Source: a virus. From it: a DNA stretch of 64,000 nt. A program made the translations under genes and the position numbers. Numbering within the stretch: position 1 is the stretch's first letter; each line of letters opens with the position of its first letter. The stretch is taken from positions 1 through 64,000 of the IMG/VR virus record IMGVR_UViG_3300047311_000323. One strand, written 5' to 3'. Positions 20,001 through 27,337 of the stretch are shown here, piece after piece. The notes beneath the pieces were generated by a model. It did not search any database. It was given only the letters and a program-made list of their open reading frames with translations, and was not told where the DNA came from.

Positions 20001-22158
20001 CAGCAAATGGCTGCTGATATGGATTGGTAATACCAACTAAATTAGGATCGTTAATGGTATTGATAGAGCCGTTTTGAACGAAAATTCCAATACCTTGTTT
20101 CCACTTATAAGCTAATCCATCAGGAGCATAAAAGACTCTTGTCAACCTTCCAGTAGTTGGGTCTATGCTCTGATCCTGAATGTAATTTCCCTGCGTAGCC
20201 TTCTGTCCAGTTAGCGCGCCTTGCTTATACTTGACTAGAGACTCTTTACCAGTTTGTGATAGCAAATATACGTTCTCATCGAGTAACTGTGGTGAGTGTC
20301 CAGATACGGTCCCATTGGTAGTGACATCATCAAAATTGGATTTGAACGGAGTTAATGGGTCGAAAATCATTCCGTTGAAATTATTAGTTCCCGGTTTGAA
20401 ATTGACTTTACCCTGTCTAAAATACAAAGTGTTATCACTGCCGCTTATGTCAACTGTGAATTTACCACCTGACCAATTGTCCAGTGCCGACTCTACTACT
20501 CCAGCGAAAACATGAGTACCTTCATTTTCAGAAGTAAATTGGCCTCTCATAGTGGCCCATAGATAGTTAGGGAAACTAGGACCAACAAACATATTCTTCT
20601 CTGCTTGTACGGCGGTATTTTTGCTTGGATTGAAAAGAGTACTAAGTTCGTTTTTGAATGCGGTTGCAGTATTATTGATATTTTGTAGAATGCCAAACCC
20701 ACTAAACATCTGAGTTAGCCCTGACAAAATTTTGTGGTCTACTTGGCTCTTGGACTTCATATAGACGTGGACTACGTCCATTGGCTGAACAATCAGTTTA
20801 CCAGAGAAGTTGAAACGCAACTTTCTACGAGCATAGTTGTATGACTTGTTATCAGCAGTGAAGTTACCTGCGGCATTAGATAGTAGTGTTATCTGTGAAT
20901 AGATAGTGGCGATAATTGATTGGAAAGCTTGCAGCTCTGAGTTGCCGTGGCTTTTGCTCTTAGCGTTATTCTTCCAAGGATAACCGGTATATCCTGGGCC
21001 TTTGTCTAGACCATCATAACCAGCAATTTCACCACCTCTTAAGAATTCGGCGGTTACATCAACGCCACCGCTTCCAGTTAGGCTTAAAGCGCCCAATGGA
21101 TTGAAAGTGAACTGAATCTCTACGCCTAGACGATCGATAATGGCTCTTACTCTTTTACCCAACAAGGTGTCAGGTTCTACCTTAAAAGTAATCGGGCTAG
21201 CGTTTCTGGCGCTTCTAATTTTATTCAGTTGGCTTTGTTGGCTGCTTATAACTTGATTAGCGGACTGTGCTCCAAACTGAAATGTCTTGCTATTGTAAAA
21301 CAGGTTGGTTGCATCACTAAGTGCCACTTCGATATCATAATCAGTAATTAGCATTGACTCATAAGGGTCAGAAATGCTAAGACTGAATCTACCAGGAGAC
21401 TTGATATCAGTCGTAGTAGTTGTGCTAATTCTTGTAAAATTAGTTAGCTCAATAGTTCCGGTACCAGATCCGAAGATAGACTGAAATAGATTAGTAGGAT
21501 CGGTTATCCAAGTAGTATACTGGTTAGTATGATTGAATGCTTGTAATGTACGCAGTCTATCTACTGTCTTAATGAAACTAGAAGCATCTTTATCTAATGG
21601 ATTACTTCCGCTACCAAAAGCGCCAAATAAATTGTTACCACCACCAAAAACACCACCTGCGCCACTATTGAATACATTGCCAGTAGCGGTATCGGCCAGC
21701 GTGATAATGAGGGGTAACAACTGTTCATTGACATTGCCAACTGCGGCTGTTACTTGTTGAATTTTGCTTAGCTTCTCAAGTGCAGAGATTTGATGACACT
21801 TATTCTGCATCAAAATTTTGATAGCCTTGTAGTAGAGCCTTTCGTCAGCATCCATAAAATCAGGACGAAAATTTTCTGCTACAGAAGAAAACATTCTCTT
21901 CTTCACTAGAACAGTTGCATTCGGCTCTTGCCATAGGGTATCAAATTGCTTTGGATCAGTATTGTAAGGGTCTCTTCTCAGATATCCCTCTTCAATGTAT
22001 CTTCTTTCAGCAGACTGGTCAAATTGGGACGCAAAATCGCCTAGAGAACCATACTTTACATTTTGGTCGTCAATGACGGCATCCAAAGATGTAGTGGTAT
22101 TTTCTCCCAAATTGAATTGGCTGCTTATCGCATCCCCTAAATCACCTAAAAAACTCAT
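17077..22158 (-). CDS. very large baseplate hub protein
   Basis: 1693 residues; no exact family named. Features consistent with a gp27/gpD-type hub include a segment on placing and using coordinates of the tube end (QPMDVVHVYMKSKSQVDHKI near residue 470) and a C-terminal third with short beta stretches (YMQPGEVIFLEDRNMLFYVSSVSHSLD), typical of hub domains that speak of solution space and velocity of strands. A helical Gln/Ser-rich stretch (ITQKNSDLDKKIQELADVQRSL) may be a coiled coil. Its ATG overlaps the upstream stop (ATGA). At 1693 aa it is several times longer than T4 gp27 (391 aa). Position between the tail-end protein and the spike supports the hub call. Confidence 0.6.
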   Translation of the reverse strand: MSFLGDLGDAISSQFNLGENTTTSLDAVIDDQNVKYGSLGDFASQFDQSAERRYIEEGYLRRDPYNTDPKQFDTLWQEPNATVLVKKRMFSSVAENFRPDFMDADERLYYKAIKILMQNKCHQISALEKLSKIQQVTAAVGNVNEQLLPLIITLADTATGNVFNSGAGGVFGGGNNLFGAFGSGSNPLDKDASSFIKTVDRLRTLQAFNHTNQYTTWITDPTNLFQSIFGSGTGTIELTNFTRISTTTTTDIKSPGRFSLSISDPYESMLITDYDIEVALSDATNLFYNSKTFQFGAQSANQVISSQQSQLNKIRSARNASPITFKVEPDTLLGKRVRAIIDRLGVEIQFTFNPLGALSLTGSGGVDVTAEFLRGGEIAGYDGLDKGPGYTGYPWKNNAKSKSHGNSELQAFQSIIATIYSQITLLSNAAGNFTADNKSYNYARRKLRFNFSGKLIVQPMDVVHVYMKSKSQVDHKILSGLTQMFSGFGILQNINNTATAFKNELSTLFNPSKNTAVQAEKNMFVGPSFPNYLWATMRGQFTSENEGTHVFAGVVESALDNWSGGKFTVDISGSDNTLYFRQGKVNFKPGTNNFNGMIFDPLTPFKSNFDDVTTNGTVSGHSPQLLDENVYLLSQTGKESLVKYKQGALTGQKATQGNYIQDQSIDPTTGRLTRVFYAPDGLAYKWKQGIGIFVQNGSINTINDPNLVGITNPYQQPFAGLDVMNVISLLITGIPYNYATYFKTTQNLYGITGDPQSRQDPSYSFINSLRTSLSKTNSLWGNFIPFKNLVMSDAAIAQSMQAQSTITQKNSDLDKKIQELADVQRSLVALGAINAFSEKIPGQISNSVSQARASELQGKAKVLRASIDSTIREFQSASNQFFGTVTTQPGADSNNLVDGKNDPSDSTGRKELRKQTNYLTRRMSYDVRGNSDKNLFIVDDYYDIDYDIAAFNKALAKGVEMYSTEYSDVASQISHVADLLNLEVFCDSQGHIRVRPPQYNRMPSSVYNRMIYLKHALGVQIFPEFMNSLFEDQISSLRNRIEVLEDLIRLDCAILGAYSSADFEGDKEATAFLFESSVNAGNGAVFQFVSDSSDNISNYQNLILAANPSTAASASDLSLDNFGAVKSAGTSNKVLFSSAEKYYILNQALEQQNLKQSGSNTSSAPTTSIFQQSVFQTLITRIQTKSGQYITSKDYLTQAGPNSAIELDTGQTVDIFKVTNELTTYVQEWQSAVKLFYHSIKNATEFKSIDNGTATTNSLLNPGNFKKSFIPEVYEHMIEDESYDDYGPGSGDRYVIRRSQIRSIRIGERAPNYTSVEVHGTLPFFSENEGGGGPPGLNTFPGGGNALVTAIAIDYDMWRNYGFKQPYTINVPFLTDPSSQLGPYAAIILSRDRHSVLSGSLTISGNEYMQPGEVIFLEDRNMLFYVSSVSHSLDLGSGFTTTLELTYGHGIGEYIPTVMDSIGKLIYKNQEVADMVIHRQESSANEESLGVFQLKTKGGTIQLSTGQESTNSIDPNTTTNTKVFNNILYNTQYILNSNSSAGNNVKAKIELRIYYDNKNPLSINLKQQANGIAEQMINPSGGPKSVSFQNAPVENKGLPKGSVEVVPVNMDNQKSRHSPSQQAIDAARNQMATTSTNTGAPSSSNPVGNDDGTDAAAMSANNNALRTALFSYIIDCWISFEQVPAAVANSTTK

Positions 22159-23126
22159 AGAAGTCCTGACAATGCTCCTACTATACCACCTGCGTTACCA
22201 GGATTTGCGACAACACCAATACTAGTATTAGTATTTATTTGCGTGTCTCCATTGAAAGAACCAGGAGTATTGTATGCACTGGGGCCGCTAGCTGGGCTGT
22301 TGTGCCATGGGAAGTAGTTGGTCCTGTATCCTCTTCTCTGAGTAACCATAAAGATCATGTTGTAATCAAGTAAGAAGTTATCGGCTCTTTCAGTAATAGT
22401 CATGCTATCAAAGAATCCACGATAGACCCAACCATTGTAATACATTTCAACACCAAATGCCAAAGAGGCTAATGATGGAATGTTTCTGGCTGACAAGTTA
22501 TTGTTTGGAGAATCAAGGCCAAGAATACCACCTAGTAATCCTGCGCCTCCAGCGCCGGCTGCTGCTTGATTTTGAGCGCCAAACAAACCACCAACTGCTT
22601 TGCCAATAGCGCTACCAGCACCATTTATTAGATTGTTAGCAAGGTCTGCCGAAGCGTTGTTGGCTGCGAGCGTCAAACCCGTAGCATCGAATGCATACTG
22701 TTCTGCACGGTAAAGTTCATAGAGCATATTGATGCCTTCAATTCCAGAACTACCAGTCGTGCCGCTGATACTAAGTTGGCTTAACTCTTCTCCCCAATAC
22801 TGTAGAGTATATCCTCCCTTAGTTCTATCCTTGTTGATAAGTTTCTTATGTGTATATGTGATGTTCTGTGGGTTAATGAACATTCTGACTGTTCCAAATT
22901 GTGGAACGAACCAGGTGATGATATTTCTACCAATCTTACCAGAGACACCTGGAGTAATCTTTGTATATGGTAATCCGTTTCCATCTGCAGATGGCGTAGA
23001 GGCCACAAGGAATCCATTAGATTCAAAAGCCGCCAGATTACTTTGCGTAAGTGGGTTAGCTCCGTTTAGAGCCGATTGAACTTTATTAATTCCGCCAATA
23101 GCGTCATCGAGAGAGAATTTAGCCAT
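22155..23126 (-). CDS. tail/baseplate adaptor protein next to tape measure
   Basis: 323 residues. A conserved-looking core runs from VPQFGTVRMFINPQNITYTH through YTLQYWGEELSQLSISG to GINMLYELYRAEQ, then a low-complexity Gly/Ala linker (~170-200) and a beta-rich end with VEMYYNGWVYRGFFDSMTIT. This arrangement is common in phage proteins encoded just after the tape measure that connect tube to hub. Its stop overlaps the ATG of the hub gene, supporting assembly together. AAGGATAA precedes the start. The specific T4 counterpart (gp48/gp54/gp53) cannot be decided here. Confidence 0.6.
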   Translation of the reverse strand: MAKFSLDDAIGGINKVQSALNGANPLTQSNLAAFESNGFLVASTPSADGNGLPYTKITPGVSGKIGRNIITWFVPQFGTVRMFINPQNITYTHKKLINKDRTKGGYTLQYWGEELSQLSISGTTGSSGIEGINMLYELYRAEQYAFDATGLTLAANNASADLANNLINGAGSAIGKAVGGLFGAQNQAAAGAGGAGLLGGILGLDSPNNNLSARNIPSLASLAFGVEMYYNGWVYRGFFDSMTITERADNFLLDYNMIFMVTQRRGYRTNYFPWHNSPASGPSAYNTPGSFNGDTQINTNTSIGVVANPGNAGGIVGALSGLL

Positions 23127-23138
23127 TATAGTTTATCC

Positions 23139-25490
23139 TTATGGAGCTTTTACGCCCTGTGAGACTGTCGAGTTAGATGGTGTATGGTTGACTTGTGCTC
23201 CACAGTGTGGACAATTACCAGTGATGTTTACAGTGACTGCAACTGGAGTTGGTTGGCCAGGTGCGCCTTGAGCCGTACCACCTTGTTGTCTTGTTCCGGT
23301 TCCAGTTGGACCACCAGTACCAGTAGCGTTTGATGGTGGTGAGGGAGCAGGAATTTGTTGTCCTTTTCTGAGATAAGGTACAGGGTTTGAAGTGAAATTC
23401 ATTTTCGGCAAACCCGCTGCTGTAGTGGTGGCACTTGATGCCACCGCAGTTTTTGGAGTGCCTTGTGAACTATCCTGTTGTGGACCCGTTTTAACAGCAG
23501 AGAAATTTTGTTGAAGTGTATTAAGTGCTTTTTTCTGTTCATCAGTCATACTGGCTGACTTAGCTTGTTGATCTTTAATAGCGGCCAGCATTTTCTCATT
23601 AGCTGCCTGAGTAGTCTCTTTGTTTCCCGATCCAATAGCTTCTTTGAAACTCTTCCAAGCATCTGAGAAGGTAGCGGGTAAGTTTTTAACAGCTTCAGCA
23701 GTCTGCTTGAATAGCTGCGAGTTAGGATCTGATGTATTAATGGCTCTTTGTGAGGCGGCTAACCTTTCTTGTGAGCCTGGAGAAATTCCTGCTCCAGTAC
23801 CACTTCCACCAGCTATAGAGCTAGCACCGGCTCCAGTGAACATTTGTTGAGTGGTTGCTAAATTAGCATTACCAGCTCTAAAAGACATATTCTGTAAGTT
23901 TTTGTTAATCTCAGTAAGCTGTGTGTATGACCTCTTCTGCCAATCTTCACCACGCTTCATAGTATCGGCCAATACTTCTTCTGGCTTCTTTGCTTCGGTA
24001 GGAAGTTTAGTTCCCTCTTTTAGAGCCCTGATAAGAGAATCTGCTTCACCTGGAGATTTTGCCATGCTACCCAATGGGCCCTGTTGCAAAATCTGCATTT
24101 GACGAACATATTGCTGTGCTCCAGCCTCACTCTTCATACCTTCTTCTCTTGTAATAAGTGGGCCTGATAGTCTCTTGATTGTTGTCTCTACTTCGCCTCT
24201 TATCTTATCAAAATTTCCCTTAGCGATATCTTCTTGGACTTTGAGGGCTCCTCTTAATCCTCCACCACCACCTGACATAGTAGATAAGAATGCTTGCTGG
24301 CCCATGTTCATGTTCTTGATCTGAGTAGAATAGTTTTTGAACATCTCTACTGCATTCTGTGCAGGGACTCCAACTGCAACTAATTCTTGAACATAGTTCT
24401 TCATGGAATCAGCCATCCCTTGTGTCATCTTAGTTGCATCAGCACCGTTGTTGACAAACATCTTGAATTCATCAATGGCTCCATGCAAAGCTGACTGTAC
24501 ATCTTTGAACTGAGCACCCATATCATTCGCTACTTCAGTCATTCTAGCTGAGAATCTAAGAGCATCACCGCCCGAGATACTATACTCAGCCATAGCTTTG
24601 GACATATCAGCAAAAACTTCTTCTTGCTTACGACCAGCACCTACAGCATATTGAATGCTAGCTGTTAAGATGTTGGTTTTTTGGCCTGCGATTTCAAGGG
24701 GCGCAATTATTGCTTTGAATCCTCCGGGCATTCTATTGATTTCGGCCATATACTTAGCCGCTAGTTCTTGGTTGCCACCCAAAGCGTTCGAGCCACTTTC
24801 TAGTACTGTATTGAATTTGGCCATAACGTCGCCAATATTTTGAAATCCTTCACTCATTCCATCAGTTAGTTTATCAATACCTGTAAATAAGTCTTTAGCA
24901 TCTCCTGCCTGCATAGTTAGTTGGAACATAGCATTTTGCAGTCTTAGCGAGTTGTCAGCACTGGTTAACATGGCCATTGCAGATTCTGAAACTACATTAG
25001 TAAAGTCTTTAATCTTATTTTCTGCTGTTGTAATTGCCGCTCTTGCTACGTTAGTAACAGCACCACCCATAGCTGCCGCTGCTTTGGTTGCATCTTCAAG
25101 TTCTTTTTTAAGGATTCTGTAAACTGGACTTTGTTTCAAAGTCTCTTGCATATCCTTTATCTGACCAGTAAAAGTTAATAACCTACTAGTATCAACACTT
25201 GCTAATTGAGTAAAGGCTTCTTTGCTTCCCAAAATAGAAGTGCTTAAGGCGCCAAATCCGGCAGCCTGTTTGCTATTCATTTTATCTAGAGACTCAAATG
25301 AAAGACCTAATTTTTTCAAACCATCATTTAGAGAACCAAATGTTTGCTCCGCCATGTGGGTAAGGCTATTTACTTGGGAGATATTCTCATTAGATTGTTT
25401 AGTGTACTCATTATACTGATCCCACGCTTTCAACTGGTCTTCAGTCGGGGCAGCTATATTAGCACTTGTTGGATCATCAGGACCAGCCAT
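23139..25490 (-). CDS. tape measure protein with C-terminal CPHC motif
   Basis: 783 residues, mostly helical and Ala/Lys/Gln-rich. It follows the two chaperone frames, the usual order for tape measures. Weakly hydrophobic segments occur around AAAAMGGAVTNVARAA and the Gly-rich MSGGGGGLRG. Using the general rule of about 1.5 angstrom per residue, the tail would be near 115 nm. The last ~50 residues are a Gly/Pro-rich linker, a beta strand and NCPHCGAQVNH, a possible metal-binding knuckle, which is unusual for a tape measure. The SD AAAGGAAT lies 6-9 bases before ATG. Confidence 0.85.
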   Translation of the reverse strand: MAGPDDPTSANIAAPTEDQLKAWDQYNEYTKQSNENISQVNSLTHMAEQTFGSLNDGLKKLGLSFESLDKMNSKQAAGFGALSTSILGSKEAFTQLASVDTSRLLTFTGQIKDMQETLKQSPVYRILKKELEDATKAAAAMGGAVTNVARAAITTAENKIKDFTNVVSESAMAMLTSADNSLRLQNAMFQLTMQAGDAKDLFTGIDKLTDGMSEGFQNIGDVMAKFNTVLESGSNALGGNQELAAKYMAEINRMPGGFKAIIAPLEIAGQKTNILTASIQYAVGAGRKQEEVFADMSKAMAEYSISGGDALRFSARMTEVANDMGAQFKDVQSALHGAIDEFKMFVNNGADATKMTQGMADSMKNYVQELVAVGVPAQNAVEMFKNYSTQIKNMNMGQQAFLSTMSGGGGGLRGALKVQEDIAKGNFDKIRGEVETTIKRLSGPLITREEGMKSEAGAQQYVRQMQILQQGPLGSMAKSPGEADSLIRALKEGTKLPTEAKKPEEVLADTMKRGEDWQKRSYTQLTEINKNLQNMSFRAGNANLATTQQMFTGAGASSIAGGSGTGAGISPGSQERLAASQRAINTSDPNSQLFKQTAEAVKNLPATFSDAWKSFKEAIGSGNKETTQAANEKMLAAIKDQQAKSASMTDEQKKALNTLQQNFSAVKTGPQQDSSQGTPKTAVASSATTTAAGLPKMNFTSNPVPYLRKGQQIPAPSPPSNATGTGGPTGTGTRQQGGTAQGAPGQPTPVAVTVNITGNCPHCGAQVNHTPSNSTVSQGVKAP

Positions 25491-25493
25491 TTA

Positions 25494-25814
25494 TCATTCC
25501 TTTAAAGCCGCTCTACGTCTTCTTCTAGGCAGCGGTTTTTCTTGTGGTGCTTCAAATACTCCAGGCAAACCGTCAGTGACCATTCGCATGGATTCTTCCA
25601 TATCTTCATCAGTAGATTCATGAACATTATCATTAAGCATCTGTTGTACTGCTTCCGCATTAAAGAAAGAGCCTAATAGATATGCGTGATTTTTAGCTAG
25701 TTCGGCATCATCTCTGTTATCGCCGAGCCATTGCTCAAAAAGCCACATTTTACGAACCGGGTCCATTTCCGTAATTTCAGGATCACCAATGTCAAGGGTT
25801 CTCTTCATTTTCAT
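25494..25814 (-). CDS. tail assembly chaperone, frameshift-extension part (gpT-like)
   Basis: The separate frame is 106 residues and ends in a basic cluster (PLPRRRRRAALKE). It is in the -1 frame relative to the upstream chaperone, and the sequence between them is open in that frame (IINEPEHRFHWEL joins to MKMKRTL). It is therefore most likely made mainly as the C-terminal part of a fusion, as in lambda gpG-GT. In that family the T part binds tail tube subunits while the G part coats the tape measure. Independent translation from the ATG at 25814 cannot be excluded but has no good ribosome site. Confidence 0.75.
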   Translation of the reverse strand: MKMKRTLDIGDPEITEMDPVRKMWLFEQWLGDNRDDAELAKNHAYLLGSFFNAEAVQQMLNDNVHESTDEDMEESMRMVTDGLPGVFEAPQEKPLPRRRRRAALKE

Positions 25815-25849
25815 AAGCTCCCAATGAAAACGGTGTTCCGGTTCATTTA

Positions 25850-26527
25850 TTATTTTTTTAGATCAGCAATGACCTCCTTGACCTGCTCTTCAGTCTTGGG
25901 ACTATACTTATTCTGAGCTTCCTGGGTCAAAGATACATATTCGCCGTATAATCTATGTAATAGGGCATGGTCAATCAGTTCAATAAACTCTAGTTTGGCC
26001 TCTAATTCATCTGAATTTAGAAACTGGTCAATAGCAACACCAGCTATGACGGTAACAGAGCGGGCAAGAAGCTGCTTTCTATTCTCAAAAATGAACTCGA
26101 CTTTACCATCGAATTCGGCAGTAGCTACGACAGCATCACGCAGTTCTTGGGAAGTCAGCGTCTGTAGTTTATACATTTGTCCACCGACATCTACCTCCCT
26201 GGTGAGCCTAGTCATGCCAATCAGCATTTCTATACGTCGTTTAGCACCATCAGAGAGCCTTTCCTTGCCCTCACGCTTGGCCTTCTTAGCTGCTAAAATG
26301 CCTCTTTCCATTTCAGACATTTCTCTCATAGGGCCTGGTTCTGGGGGCTGCATTTGAGATTGAAAATCTCTCATGGATCTCTCATCAAAAACAGGTGCCG
26401 GCTCACGTGGTTGGCGTGACCTTGGCATAGGTGGTTCTTCATAACCGGTATCATCAGGGATACTAACATCTCTCATAGGTTGACCCTGAAACTGTTTACT
26501 TCCAATTGGACTATCAAATTTTGGCAT
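25850..26527 (-). CDS. tail assembly chaperone (gpG-like)
   Basis: 225 residues. The first ~85 are Pro/Arg/Glu-rich and probably disordered. The rest is helical with the core REVDVGGQMYKLQTLTSQELRDAV and a C-terminal IADLKK ending on the slippery run. It lies between tube and tape measure, the standard position of the tail assembly chaperone. AGGAGT lies 8 bases before ATG. A terminator separates it from the tube gene, so chaperone is probably made at lower levels than tube. Confidence 0.8.
   Translation of the reverse strand: MPKFDSPIGSKQFQGQPMRDVSIPDDTGYEEPPMPRSRQPREPAPVFDERSMRDFQSQMQPPEPGPMREMSEMERGILAAKKAKREGKERLSDGAKRRIEMLIGMTRLTREVDVGGQMYKLQTLTSQELRDAVVATAEFDGKVEFIFENRKQLLARSVTVIAGVAIDQFLNSDELEAKLEFIELIDHALLHRLYGEYVSLTQEAQNKYSPKTEEQVKEVIADLKK
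25853..25859 (-). other. programmed -1 frameshift site (A AAA AAA)
   Basis: On the minus strand the chaperone frame reads CTA AAA AAA TAA. The seven As form a classic A_AAA_AAA slippery heptamer in the zero frame, immediately before the stop. A one-base backward slip gives ATA ATA AAT GAA and stays open into the 106-aa downstream frame, for a fusion of about 344 residues. A downstream stimulatory structure was not modelled. Confidence 0.85.
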
Positions 26528-26560
26528 TGCACAACTCCTAACAAATATATAACAAATGAA

Positions 26561-26590
26561 AAAGCGCTTGACTGTTTAGCCAAGCGCTTT
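26561..26590 (-). terminator. terminator after tail tube gene
   Basis: Inverted repeat AAAGCGCTTG / CAAGCGCTTT. On the minus strand it extends inward with one G-U pair to a 13-bp stem and an AAAC loop, followed by TTTTTCATTTG. It lies 25 bases after the tube stop and before the chaperone gene. Confidence 0.85.
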
Positions 26591-26615
26591 AAGGAGTTGG
26601 GGTTATTAGAAAGGA

Positions 26616-27311
26616 TTAGAAGATGCCAGTAGAACTTGGTGGTCCGTACTGAGAAGTGCCAATGTCGATAAGACCGGCAGCATCCAATGAACCTCTTCTA
26701 CCACCACTACCCATGTCAGTCTGGGTTTCAATCCAGTTTGGATTGTTAGGACCACCGAATGGTTTGACCAAGTTGTTCTGGCCACCAACAGCAGCAGGTC
26801 CACCCTTAACTGTACTATAGATGTGTTCTGCTTCCCAAGTCATTGAGTCAGTAATAACCCAATCGCTTACTTGGTAAGTATAGTCAATACCAGAAATCCA
26901 TACATTCTTGATGATTGTAGTTACTTGAGCATCTGGTTGAAACTTTTGCTTATCGAAGATGATAATATCAAAAGGATAAGCTTGTGCGGCTACATGCAAG
27001 AATCCTCTATCAAAAGCTTCTGCAACTCGTAGTTTCTGGAATCTTACTCTCTGGCAAGTGCCAGTGATGTTTGTTGACTGGTTAGGTACCGAGTCAATGT
27101 GACCATCAGTTCCAACTTCGTCAATCATCTTGATAGCTCTCTTCTCAGAGATTGCCATCGACTGAACAGCACCAATTGGTTGATAACCACTTGGGGTTCT
27201 CACAGCCAATAAGATGTTAGTTGAAATTGCAGTATTAGTACTATTTGTTGTAGTACCATCAGGGTTAACTATTTGTAGTAGAGAACCAGTTTGTGGATAT
27301 CCTGTTGTCAT
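26616..27311 (-). CDS. tail tube protein
   Basis: 231 residues. The conserved run AVQSMAISEKRAIKMIDEVG then TDGHIDSVPNQS and RVRFQKLRVAEAFDRGFLHV is the pattern of myovirus tube proteins encoded next to the sheath, with a beta-rich middle and a flexible Gly/Pro/Asn-rich tail from about residue 175. Tube subunits stack as hexamers inside the sheath. The gene is downstream of the sheath and is followed by a strong terminator, consistent with high-level expression. GGGAG precedes the ATG by about 9 bases. Confidence 0.85.
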   Translation of the reverse strand: MTTGYPQTGSLLQIVNPDGTTTNSTNTAISTNILLAVRTPSGYQPIGAVQSMAISEKRAIKMIDEVGTDGHIDSVPNQSTNITGTCQRVRFQKLRVAEAFDRGFLHVAAQAYPFDIIIFDKQKFQPDAQVTTIIKNVWISGIDYTYQVSDWVITDSMTWEAEHIYSTVKGGPAAVGGQNNLVKPFGGPNNPNWIETQTDMGSGGRRGSLDAAGLIDIGTSQYGPPSSTGIF

Positions 27312-27337
27312 TTATTTATACTCCCTGATTATATATA

